Below the pieces are notes generated by a model. It saw only the letters and a program-made list of their open reading frames with translations, was not told the origin of the DNA and did no database searches. The position numbers and the translations under genes are program-made. From Sphingopyxis sp. (GTDB lineage Bacteria > Pseudomonadota > Alphaproteobacteria > Sphingomonadales > Sphingomonadaceae), in NCBI GenBank assembly GCA_017745175.1, contig JAGHZY010000013.1, positions 30,182-94,181 on the forward strand: DNA of 64,000 nt. Reading direction: 5' to 3'. Positions 9,151 through 15,967 of this stretch are shown in pieces (within the stretch, counting starts at the first letter, position 1; each line of letters begins with the position of its first letter).

Positions 9151-9888
9151 CTACTCGCGCCCCGCCGCCCCATCGCGGCGCAGGAGAAAGATCGGATCGT
9201 CGGGCTGCACGGGCGGGCTTATCGCGCCGGTAGCGCCGGCGTTCGCATCCGGCCGAGCCGGGTCGTTCGATGCGTTAAGGGGTGACGCCCCCGCCGACCG
9301 CGCGAACAGGGGCGGCGCGCCCTGCCCGGCGGTTGCGACCGGCGCAGCCGCTGCGCCCGGCAACACGCCGGAAACGGGCAACGCGACGGCCTGCGGGCGG
9401 GCGAAAGCATCGCCGCGCCCCAGAATCCTCGCAACATAGTCGCGCGTCTCGCGCGGCAGCGGGCGCCCGCGCGCCACATAGTCGCCATAGCGCCCGGGCC
9501 CCGCATTATAGGCGGCGAACAGCCCCGGATAACCGAAGCGGTCGTACATGGCGCGAAGATAGGCGGTGCCCGCGACGATATTGTCGGCGGGGTTGTGCGG
9601 GTTGCTGCCGAGACGATAGGCGGCGCGCAGCGAAGCCCAGGTTCGCGGCATGATCTGCATCAGCCCCATCGCGCCCGCATGGCTCGTCGTCGGCCTGCCG
9701 CCGATCTCGGTTCGCCCGCCGCTCTCGGCCTCGATCACCGCGAGCACCCACGCCTCGGGCAGCCCGAAACGCGCCGCCGCCGCGCTCGCGAGCGGGCGCC
9801 ACGCCTCGATCTCGCGTGCCTCCACGCCGCACGGGGCGCCGAACGCGAGCAGCGCGAGCGCCGCGCCAAGCACCTTCAGCACGCCCAT
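9151..9888 (-). CDS. Lytic transglycosylase (VirB1/TrbN-like)
   Basis: A periplasmic peptidoglycan-cleaving enzyme that opens the wall for a conjugation apparatus. A signal peptide covers about residues 1-24, followed by the SLT fold: catalytic Glu in AVIEAESGG (E55), then GAMGLMQIMP (73-81), NPADNIVAGTAYL (99-111) and AAYNAGPGR (125-133). The C-terminal 90 residues are Pro/Ala-rich and probably unstructured. The ATG start overlaps the end of the traF-like gene by 13 bases, indicating translational coupling. The longer ORF extending upstream is antisense-free but lacks a sensible start. Confidence 0.87.
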   Translation of the reverse strand: MGVLKVLGAALALLAFGAPCGVEAREIEAWRPLASAAAARFGLPEAWVLAVIEAESGGRTEIGGRPTTSHAGAMGLMQIMPRTWASLRAAYRLGSNPHNPADNIVAGTAYLRAMYDRFGYPGLFAAYNAGPGRYGDYVARGRPLPRETRDYVARILGRGDAFARPQAVALPVSGVLPGAAAAPVATAGQGAPPLFARSAGASPLNASNDPARPDANAGATGAISPPVQPDDPIFLLRRDGAAGRE

Positions 9889-10469
9889 ATCAGCCGCGCC
9901 TTTCCGACGATATCGGCGGGTCCGGTCACCCCGAAATATCGCCCGTCGAATGAGTCCGGCGCGTCCGCCATGAGGAGGAAGAGCTCGCCTTCGCGAAGCG
10001 CGTGGCAGCCCTCCCACCATGGCAGGGTCCGGCCTGCCCTATCGCGCGCGCGCCGCGTCACCGCAGGCAGCGCGTTGATCGAGATCACCTCATCATGCGC
10101 GCAGACGATGTCGCCTTCGGCGGCGACCGCGCGTTTCACGAGCGGCACATTGGCGGGAAGATAATGACGCCGCGCGGCGAGCATGCGCCACGGCGCCGGG
10201 GTCCGCGCGATCACCATATCGCCCGCATGGACCGGCGCGCCGGGCGACACGAAATAGAGGCCGGTCGGCGCGCTCGCGCTCATATTCCAGACGAGCAGCG
10301 GCGCAGGTGGCAGCGCCGCCGAAGCGAGCAGGAGACCGGCGAACGCGCCCGTTGCGGCGAAGCGGACGCGGCGCCAGAACCACGCCCGGCGCGCGCTGTC
10401 GGCGCGGCGTTGCACCATCCAGTCGAAGAGCGGCAGCGCCTTTTGCTGCCCGCGCTCAGGCCGCGTCAT
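9876..10469 (-). CDS. traF: TraF-like S26-family signal peptidase
   Basis: A 197-residue inner-membrane peptidase related to RP4 TraF, which matures the conjugative pilin. A membrane segment lies at about residues 37-58, followed by the S26 signature SAPTGLY with nucleophile S66 and the general-base Lys in PLVKRAVAAEGD (K112). The C-terminal FDGRYFGVTG box is also typical. The ATG is chosen over a longer reading because it overlaps the preceding HTH gene by 14 bases. In related elements a replication initiator, ParA and DUF2840 lie between these two genes; none is present here. Confidence 0.87.
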   Translation of the reverse strand: MTRPERGQQKALPLFDWMVQRRADSARRAWFWRRVRFAATGAFAGLLLASAALPPAPLLVWNMSASAPTGLYFVSPGAPVHAGDMVIARTPAPWRMLAARRHYLPANVPLVKRAVAAEGDIVCAHDEVISINALPAVTRRARDRAGRTLPWWEGCHALREGELFLLMADAPDSFDGRYFGVTGPADIVGKARLIWAC

Positions 10470-10758
10470 GATCGCCTCGCGCCGCGCCCGCGACCGGCGC
10501 CGATGCGCCGCCGCCGCGATCATCAAGGGCCGCGCCGCTGCCCGGCGACGTCGAGCGCGACCATGCGATCAAATCGTCGACATGATAGCGGACATAGCGG
10601 CTGTGGCGGCGGTAGGCCGGCCCCTCGCCCGCCGCGCGCATATATTGGAGTTTGCGCGGGCCGAGCCCGAGATAGGCGGCCGCCTGCTCGGTGTTGAGAA
10701 AGGGGGTGCCGTGGCGCGCGGCGCGCGCGCGGGCGATTTCGTCGTCCTGATCTGCCAT
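10456..10758 (-). CDS. Helix-turn-helix (AlpA/excisionase-like) DNA-binding protein
   Basis: A 100-residue protein with an HTH_17-type winged helix: FLNTEQAAAYLGLGPRKLQY, then a YRRHSRYVRYHVDDLIAW wing and helix. Such proteins act as excisionases or transcription regulators of integrative elements. An AGGAAG ribosome-binding site lies directly before the ATG; the longer upstream reading has no support. Its 3' end overlaps the traF-like gene, and the DUF736 gene lies upstream behind a terminator-like hairpin. The C-terminal tail (about residues 75-100) is Gly/Ala-rich. Confidence 0.8.
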   Translation of the reverse strand: MADQDDEIARARAARHGTPFLNTEQAAAYLGLGPRKLQYMRAAGEGPAYRRHSRYVRYHVDDLIAWSRSTSPGSGAALDDRGGGASAPVAGAARGDHDAA

Positions 10759-10864
10759 CTTCCTGCGTCTCCGTTTCGCCGGGTCCGCCGCGGCCCGATG
10801 CGGCGGCGCACCCCGCGATGCGCCGGACATCGCTGCGCGGAGAGGCTCGAAAAACATGGACACG

Positions 10865-10900
10865 CAAAAAGAGCCCCCGCGCCCGTCGGGGCGCGAGGGC
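10865..10900 (-). terminator. Rho-independent terminator after DUF736
   Basis: On the minus strand a GC stem (CCCTCGCGCCCC with GGGCGCGGGGG, small loop) runs into CTCTTTTT. It begins 16 bases past the DUF736 stop, so DUF736 is probably transcribed separately from the HTH-traF genes. Confidence 0.65.
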
Positions 10901-10915
10901 GAGTTGGGGGTGCGA

Positions 10916-11239
10916 TCAGTCGGCGGGATTCCAGATGAGCGCATAGGTGTCGTCATCGTCCTGACCCGCCGCGCGCCCGAGGTTCGCGTAGAGCCGGCGC
11001 GGCCCGAATTCGGGGGCTGCGAGGCTCAGCGAGACATAGGGCTCGCCCGACACCTGACCCTTGCGGATCCAGGCGGCACCGATCTCGACATTGTCCGAGA
11101 AGACCCGGAAATCGGGCTGGACGTCGCCCGACTTGGACCGGTTGGGGCGGATATCGACGTCCGCGCGGATCGAAAGCGTCTTGAGTTGACCGCGATATCC
11201 TTCGGTCATGTTGCCGTTCACAAAGCCGATGGCTGCCAT
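10916..11239 (-). CDS. DUF736 family protein
   Basis: A 107-residue beta-rich protein of the DUF736 family, common on alphaproteobacterial plasmids and ICEs but without proven function. Recognisable family stretches are the MAAIGFVNGNMTEGYRG start, PDFRVFSDNVEIGAAWIRKG in the middle and YVSLSLAAPEFGPRRLYANL near the end. The AAGGAG ribosome-binding site before the ATG settles the start. It is followed by a strong terminator and preceded by a 430-base region rich in inverted repeats. Confidence 0.85.
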   Translation of the reverse strand: MAAIGFVNGNMTEGYRGQLKTLSIRADVDIRPNRSKSGDVQPDFRVFSDNVEIGAAWIRKGQVSGEPYVSLSLAAPEFGPRRLYANLGRAAGQDDDDTYALIWNPAD

Positions 11240-11316
11240 CGTTCGTCTCCTTGACTTGCGCCCGCGGGGACCATCCCCGGAGCGTGGCGGACACAAGGAA
11301 CGGGCATCAGGCGGCG

Positions 11317-11349
11317 GCGCACCCGAAGGGCCGGAGCGCCAGCGGAGGA
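11317..11349 (+). repeat. Dispersed intergenic repeat, copy 1
   Basis: The 33-base element starts GCGCACCCGAAGGGCCG and ends AGCGGAGGA. A near-identical 32-base copy lies at 14834-14865, differing only in the centre. Partial versions (AGCGGCGGCGGAGGA type) occur near 9013-9032. All lie between genes of the conjugative module. Confidence 0.7.
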
Positions 11350-11353
11350 CGGG

Positions 11354-11433
11354 CGCGCGCGGCCTTTTTGCGCGCGGAACGCGCGGGTCCCGCGAGGAGC
11401 CGGCAAAGCCGGCGGGGAAAAAGGCCGCGCGCG
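11354..11433. repeat. Long inverted repeat with AT-cornered arms
   Basis: The left arm CGCGCGCGGCCTTTTT (11354-11369) and right arm AAAAAGGCCGCGCGCG (11418-11433) are perfect complements over 16 bp, enclosing 48 bases with smaller nested palindromes (GCCGGCAAAGCCGGC). It could fold as a large cruciform or RNA structure. Confidence 0.7.
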
Positions 11434-11673
11434 CGCGTTGCGCCGCCGCCGACCCGTTCCAGGCCGCTGCGACCGGCTCCGGGGTGATCGCGTGCAGACG
11501 GAAAGGACGAGCGATGCGGCGATGCGGCGAGCCGGGACGGCATCGCCGAATAGAGGATGGTCATGCGCGTGATTTCGAGGCAGGGGAGCTCATGCGCTGC
11601 GCCGGATTCGGGAGAACGGCGCGCGTTTTTTCGGCTATGATGCGGGCTCGGGCGAGCCCGGCAGGGGACCCAA

Positions 11674-11967
11674 ATGGACGGACAGGCCCGGCTCTGTATT
11701 GCGACCGACAGCCGCGATCTCGCCATGATCGCCGCGCGCAGCGCGGGCATCTGGATCGGGCTCGCACTCGACGACGACGCGCTCGCCGCGCTCCGCCGCG
11801 ACGGTCTCGACCCCGCCGCGCTCCGCCTCGGCGGGCTCCATCCGTTCGAATATGCGCCGGCACCCGACGGCGGGATCGAGGTCACCGCGCACGCCAACGA
11901 CAACGAAAGTGCGGAGGCGCTGCTCGATCTGTTCCGTATCTATTTTCTGCGCCGCCTGCTCGCCTGA
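11674..11967 (+). CDS. Small hypothetical protein
   Basis: A 97-residue protein of unknown function reading against its neighbours. Segments LCIATDSRDLAMIAARSAG, LALDDDALAALRRDGLDP and an amphipathic end (ESAEALLDLFRIYFLRRLLA) look like real protein rather than antisense shadow, and an AGGGGA element lies before the ATG. A strong bidirectional terminator follows 90 bases downstream. No family is recognised. Confidence 0.5.
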   Translation: MDGQARLCIATDSRDLAMIAARSAGIWIGLALDDDALAALRRDGLDPAALRLGGLHPFEYAPAPDGGIEVTAHANDNESAEALLDLFRIYFLRRLLA

Positions 11968-12057
11968 ACCCCTTTCCCGGCGCAAGGCGGGCGCAGCCCG
12001 CAGCCACATACATCGCACGGCGCCGAAGGCCTGCCGTGCGGCCTTCCCGAACGGCAC

Positions 12058-12112
12058 AAAGGCGCGCCCCGGAACCCGGCCAACGGCGCTTCGGGTTCCG
12101 GGGCGCGCCTTT
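12058..12112. terminator. Bidirectional terminator between convergent genes
   Basis: A perfect 20-bp stem (AAAGGCGCGCCCCGGAACCC with its exact complement) and a 15-base loop. T-runs follow the stem when read in either direction. It separates the small plus-strand gene from the convergent parB-like gene. Confidence 0.8.
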
Positions 12113-12217
12113 TCCTCCCTCCCCGCGCCGCCCCGCAAGGGGCGGCGCGCCGGGCCATCCAGCACGGACCGGCGACAAGGGAAGACGGGGGCGGCGCATC
12201 GCCGCCCCGTCCGTCGA

Positions 12218-14116
12218 TCAGGCCGCGAGCGGCGACTCCTCTTCGTCCTCCCATGGCGGCACGTCGCCGGGTTCCGCCTGCGGCTCGGCCCCGGCGTCTC
12301 CCTCCGGCTCGCTCGGCCCCTCCGCCTCGCCCGGCATATTGGCGTCCGCACCCGGCTCCATCCCGTCGCCCTCGGCGTTCCCGGCCTCGGCGGCGCGCGC
12401 GAGGATATGAAGCAGCCGGTCGTTCGCCGACACGCTGGCGATCCCGCCGCGCGGTGTATAGGGCGCGGGCGGGAACGCCATCCATCGGGGCACCCACGGT
12501 TCGCTCTTCGCGCGCCCGTTCGTGCCTTCGAGATGATCGGCGACGATGGTTTTCAGCACCTTCGCCTTCGCCCCAGCATTGGCGGCGGCAACATCGGCGC
12601 CCGCGACCTCGGTGACGATCCTGCCGAGCACCTCCTTGTCGCGGACAAGGCTCCAGAAGGCGGCATCGGCCTGCCAGACCGGCGCCATATCGATGGCGAG
12701 ATGCTGCCCGATCATCTCGACCGCCTCGCTTCCCGCGTCGAGCGTTTCGCCCATCACGATGGCGACGATTTCGAGGACGACGGGGTCGGGCAGTTCGAGC
12801 AGTCGCGCGAAGATCGGCGCGAACTGCCGTTCGCCGTGGCGCGCGGTGACGGTCAAATCCTCGGGATCGAAACCGAGCACCGCGAGCACCGCGCGCCGCC
12901 GTTCGTCGAACACCACCTCGCTCGCGCACGTCTCGACGCTCTCCTGCACCTCGTCCTTTGCGCAGACATAGGATTGAAGATCGACGCGGTAATGATCGGC
13001 GCCCGCGATGACATGCGCGGCGAGCGCGCGAAGCGCGACCCCGCCATGTTTCGCGAGTTCGGCGCGCACCGCCGCATGACGATGAAGATTGATATAGCTG
13101 TTCATCGCGCTCGTGATCTCGGGGCGCTGCACCTTGGCGAGCGCGCCCTGCTCGCCCCCCATTGCGCTGGCTCGCGCCCGCGCCGCTGCTTCCTTCTCGG
13201 TCAGATAACCTTCGTGGAAGTCGACCTCGCCGCTCGAACGCACCTCGACATAGACGCGTCCGCCCTTGCGCTTGGCGGTATGGCTATGGTTCCACGTGAT
13301 GAAGCGGGTGCCGCGTTCGAGGATGACGACATCGCTCCAGCCATCTTCCAGATAGGCGGCCTTGCGCGCCTCGACCTCGGCCATCTGGAGCGCCCAGAAG
13401 GCATCGGTGTCGGGGACGAGCCGATCCTCGCTGAACAGGTCGGCGATGATCGCCAGCCCCGAGGTTTCGATGTCGAACAGCGCGTGTTCGGCCTTGATCG
13501 CGCCGCCGCCGAACAGCCACTCCTTGAGCTGGCTGCCCGTCGGGCAATAGGCGTCCGCATCGTCGAACAGCGCGAGCCACGCGGTCTGCTGCGCTTTCGA
13601 TGCGAGAGTGAGATGCTTGACGGTCGACGGGTCGATATCGCCCGCGCGATAGAGGTTCCGAATGCGCGGCAGGAGATTGCCGAGCGCAAGGATGCGCTTC
13701 ACCGTCTGCGGCTCGAAGGCGAAGTCGGCGGCGATTTCGGCCTCACTGCGGCCCGCCTTGGCGAGCTTGACGAAAGCCTCCCACTGGCTGACCTCGTCGG
13801 GGGCGACGCGAGCGAGATTTTCGAGCAGCGAAACCTCGATCGCGTCGGCATCGTCGCCATCGTCGAGAATCGCGCACGGCAGCGGGCGCGCCGCGCCGCC
13901 CTCGCGAACCACCGTGTTGACTGCGGTGAAGCGCCGACGCCCTGCCAGGATTTCGAAATGGCCGTCGGCACAATTGGGGCGCACCAGCAGCGGGATCAGC
14001 ACGCCGCGCTTGCGGATGCTCGGCAATATGTCGCCGACTTCGGGGTCGCGCCCCTTGGCGCGCATATTGGTCTTGGCGACCGACAGCTTGTCGAGTTCGA
14101 TAAAATCGAGTTTCAT
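12218..14116 (-). CDS. ParB/RepB/Spo0J-family protein of the mobile element
   Basis: A 632-residue ParB-family protein, longer than chromosomal ParB (about 300). The N-terminal ParB nuclease-like domain carries ILAGRRRFTAVNT (about residues 55-67) and the SLLENLARVAPDEVSQWEAF box (about 93-112). An HTH follows (EIAADFAFEPQTVKRILALG, about 130-149). The C-terminal half is long and ends in an acidic Glu/Pro-rich tail. Such large ParB-like proteins are typical of sphingomonad ICEs and plasmids and may aid maintenance or regulation. No ParA partner is visible. It lies downstream of DUF2958 across a hairpin. Confidence 0.87.
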   Translation of the reverse strand: MKLDFIELDKLSVAKTNMRAKGRDPEVGDILPSIRKRGVLIPLLVRPNCADGHFEILAGRRRFTAVNTVVREGGAARPLPCAILDDGDDADAIEVSLLENLARVAPDEVSQWEAFVKLAKAGRSEAEIAADFAFEPQTVKRILALGNLLPRIRNLYRAGDIDPSTVKHLTLASKAQQTAWLALFDDADAYCPTGSQLKEWLFGGGAIKAEHALFDIETSGLAIIADLFSEDRLVPDTDAFWALQMAEVEARKAAYLEDGWSDVVILERGTRFITWNHSHTAKRKGGRVYVEVRSSGEVDFHEGYLTEKEAAARARASAMGGEQGALAKVQRPEITSAMNSYINLHRHAAVRAELAKHGGVALRALAAHVIAGADHYRVDLQSYVCAKDEVQESVETCASEVVFDERRRAVLAVLGFDPEDLTVTARHGERQFAPIFARLLELPDPVVLEIVAIVMGETLDAGSEAVEMIGQHLAIDMAPVWQADAAFWSLVRDKEVLGRIVTEVAGADVAAANAGAKAKVLKTIVADHLEGTNGRAKSEPWVPRWMAFPPAPYTPRGGIASVSANDRLLHILARAAEAGNAEGDGMEPGADANMPGEAEGPSEPEGDAGAEPQAEPGDVPPWEDEEESPLAA

Positions 14117-14136
14117 ATGACTGCTCCATAGTGAGC

Positions 14137-14176
14137 GCCGGTCCCGTCTTTCGTCAAAAGGGGGGACGGGACCGGC
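14137..14176 (-). terminator. Hairpin between DUF2958 and parB-like genes
   Basis: A perfect 12-bp stem (GCCGGTCCCGTC with GACGGGACCGGC) and a 16-base loop fill much of the 100-base gap. The loop read on the minus strand contains CCCCCCTTTTGACG; there is no U-run after the stem, so attenuation is as likely as full termination. Confidence 0.55.
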
Positions 14177-14215
14177 TTCGATGGACGGCGAAGGCGCGCC
14201 GCCTCGCCTTGCCGC

Positions 14216-14647
14216 CTAGTCGGGCGGAAGCTCGTCCTTCGCGTCCGGCGAAACCGGCGCCCCCGCGTCTTTGTCGCGGCGGCGCAGGATCGTCTCGGCG
14301 GCGATGATCAACCCGGTCCGCCGCGCTGTGTCCGCCCAGACCGAGAGCGGCGCACGGCCCTCGAAATGCTCGTCGCGCTCGATCCTGAGGCCGAACGGGA
14401 GCCTGATCGCGTTGATTTCCGAGAGGCTGAAACTGCCGAGTTCGGGACAGCCGAAACCAAGGTCGGCAAGACCGAACAAAGTGTCGCCATCGGCGTCGAG
14501 TTCGGTCGCGAGCCATGTCGCGGCACCGAGCGGATTGAAGAGCTTGACGACCGGCCGCGGGTCGAAACCCGCGTGCGCGGCGCGGCGGCGGCCCATCGCA
14601 CCATTGGCTTTCAATATGGCGACAAGATTTGGGGGGATGAGGGTCAT
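14216..14647 (-). CDS. DUF2958 family protein
   Basis: A 143-residue protein of a family found almost only on mobile elements; function unknown. Family stretches: MTLIPPNLVAILKANG at the start, PVVKLFNPLGAATWLATELD, DTLFGLADLGFGCPELGSFS and the FGLRIERDEHFEG segment near the end. A strong GGAGGA ribosome-binding site precedes the ATG. The ATG overlaps the stop codon of a 30-codon leader ORF (ATGA), so its translation may be coupled to that leader. Confidence 0.83.
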   Translation of the reverse strand: MTLIPPNLVAILKANGAMGRRRAAHAGFDPRPVVKLFNPLGAATWLATELDADGDTLFGLADLGFGCPELGSFSLSEINAIRLPFGLRIERDEHFEGRAPLSVWADTARRTGLIIAAETILRRRDKDAGAPVSPDAKDELPPD

Positions 14648-14736
14648 TGTCCTCCTCCCGCCGTATCGGCGCCGCGCGCGGGCGCGCGGCCCCGCTGCGG
14701 GGCGGCCTCGAGCCGGGCTTGCGGTAACAGATACAT
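14644..14736 (-). CDS. 30-residue leader ORF coupled to DUF2958
   Basis: A very short ORF beginning MYLLPQARLEAAPQRG and ending in TAGGGQ. It has a textbook GGAGGAGA ribosome-binding site 6 bases before its ATG and its stop overlaps the ATG of the DUF2958 gene. It is Arg/Ala/Pro-rich with no signal peptide. The layout suggests a translational-coupling leader; whether the peptide itself does anything is unknown. Confidence 0.45.
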   Translation of the reverse strand: MYLLPQARLEAAPQRGRAPARGADTAGGGQ

Positions 14737-15205
14737 AGGGCGTCTCCTCCTGACCAAAATCCGCCGCAGCCGGCCCCGGACAGCGGGGCGGGCAGCGAAG
14801 TCGCGGGATCAGGGACCGCCAATCGAGGCGGCCGCGCACCCGAAGGGCCGCAGCGAAGCGGAGGAGCCCGACGCAGGAGGGCTTGCGCGGGCGCCGGGCG
14901 GTCCCAGAACCCGTGCGCCGCCCGCGCCGATGTCCGAGGCGCCGGCCACAAAAACGCCGCCGCGCGCCCGCGCGGCGTCATTCCATCGGGAATTAGAGAC
15001 AGGCCCGGACTACCGCCGGAGAACGGACCAGCCGCAAAGAACCTGTGCGCCTTTCCACGTTCGACATGCGTCTATCGAACAGCACTTCAGGAAACTTCGG
15101 CCCGCGCGGGCATAGAATAACGTTGCCGATACTGCCGCGTTTTCAGCTGCCGCTTGCTACCGTCGAACGGGAGAGACATAATCGCGCCCTGGGACGGAGG
15201 ATTGT
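14737..15205. other. Intergenic region between divergent transcripts
   Basis: About 470 bases separate the leftward DUF2958 genes from the rightward three-gene cassette. The left part is very GC-rich and holds repeat copy 2; the right 150 bases are AT-richer and probably carry the cassette promoter, though I could not fix -35 and -10 boxes. Confidence 0.5.
14834..14865 (+). repeat. Dispersed intergenic repeat, copy 2
   Basis: Second copy of the element starting GCGCACCCGAAGGGCCG and ending AGCGGAGGA; it matches copy 1 except in a 4-5 base central patch. Confidence 0.7.
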
Positions 15206-15967
15206 TTGAGGCTGACCGAATATTTGCTTGCGGCAACGCCAACCTCCGCGCACCTTGATCTGATTCATTGTACAACGGTCGGACAAGGGATTGAGGTCTT
15301 TGACCGAGGTCAACTCGTTCCCACGCCTTGCGCGGAATATGGCGCGGACCTCCTCTATCTCTTCTACGGCCGTCCGGCCTACAAGGCAGCAGCGGGTATC
15401 GATGCGAGCGCGATTCTCGATCTCGCTCCTATAGCGTTTGTTCTCGATCCTTCGCTCCTCGCGAGTGTCGTTCGTGTTCTGCCTTTCGACAGCGGCGGAT
15501 TTTCACGCTACGGCCCGTTGCTCGGCCTTGGCCTCACTCGACCGGATTTTGAGCTTTCGAACGATCCCGACGCACCGATGCGCCTCGTCGGCGCCTTCTA
15601 TCAGTCCAACAGATCCTATTTCGACCAAGATCCCGCCACGAGCGAGGAAGACATTCCTATCTCGGTGCGAACCGCGCGCGCCTATGCCCGCCTTATCGCC
15701 GATAAGGCGATCCGCAACGTGGACGACCGCGCAAGCACCATCGAACTCCAATTCTCTACAGCCATCCCGCTGGCAAACGCCCTGAAAGCAATCGTTGCTC
15801 CGTCACAAATGCTCGACGATCCTGAAGTGCTGGCCGCGCTGGCGCTTTGCCCCGATGCCGTCCCCATTCCCTACAAGACCTATGGGCGTTTCGAACCGCT
15901 GAGCTTCGCGCATACATTGTACGAGAGGATCGATATCTTTCTCGAATCGCGCGGAGCCTTCGCATGA
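15206..15967 (+). CDS. Unknown protein, first gene of a three-gene cassette
   Basis: A 253-residue soluble protein I cannot assign. The N-terminal part has a striking HCTTVGQGIEVFDRGQLVP stretch, then DLLYLFYGRPAYK. The pattern of an early His, a buried strand, and YxFYGRPAYK loosely recalls ADP-ribosyltransferase-like folds such as DarT, but this is only a suggestion. Later segments include GAFYQSNRSYFDQDP and a C-terminal FEPLSFAHTLYERIDIFLE helix. The TTG start has an ideal GGAGG five bases upstream. The last codons overlap the start of the next gene by ATGA, so the two are translationally coupled. Confidence 0.75.
   Translation: MRLTEYLLAATPTSAHLDLIHCTTVGQGIEVFDRGQLVPTPCAEYGADLLYLFYGRPAYKAAAGIDASAILDLAPIAFVLDPSLLASVVRVLPFDSGGFSRYGPLLGLGLTRPDFELSNDPDAPMRLVGAFYQSNRSYFDQDPATSEEDIPISVRTARAYARLIADKAIRNVDDRASTIELQFSTAIPLANALKAIVAPSQMLDDPEVLAALALCPDAVPIPYKTYGRFEPLSFAHTLYERIDIFLESRGAFA

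Larger units (their letters stand above)
11240..11673. other. Repeat-rich intergenic region
   Basis: About 430 bases between divergent genes without a convincing ORF. It holds a short dispersed repeat and a long inverted repeat listed separately, and presumably the DUF736 promoter. Confidence 0.5.
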
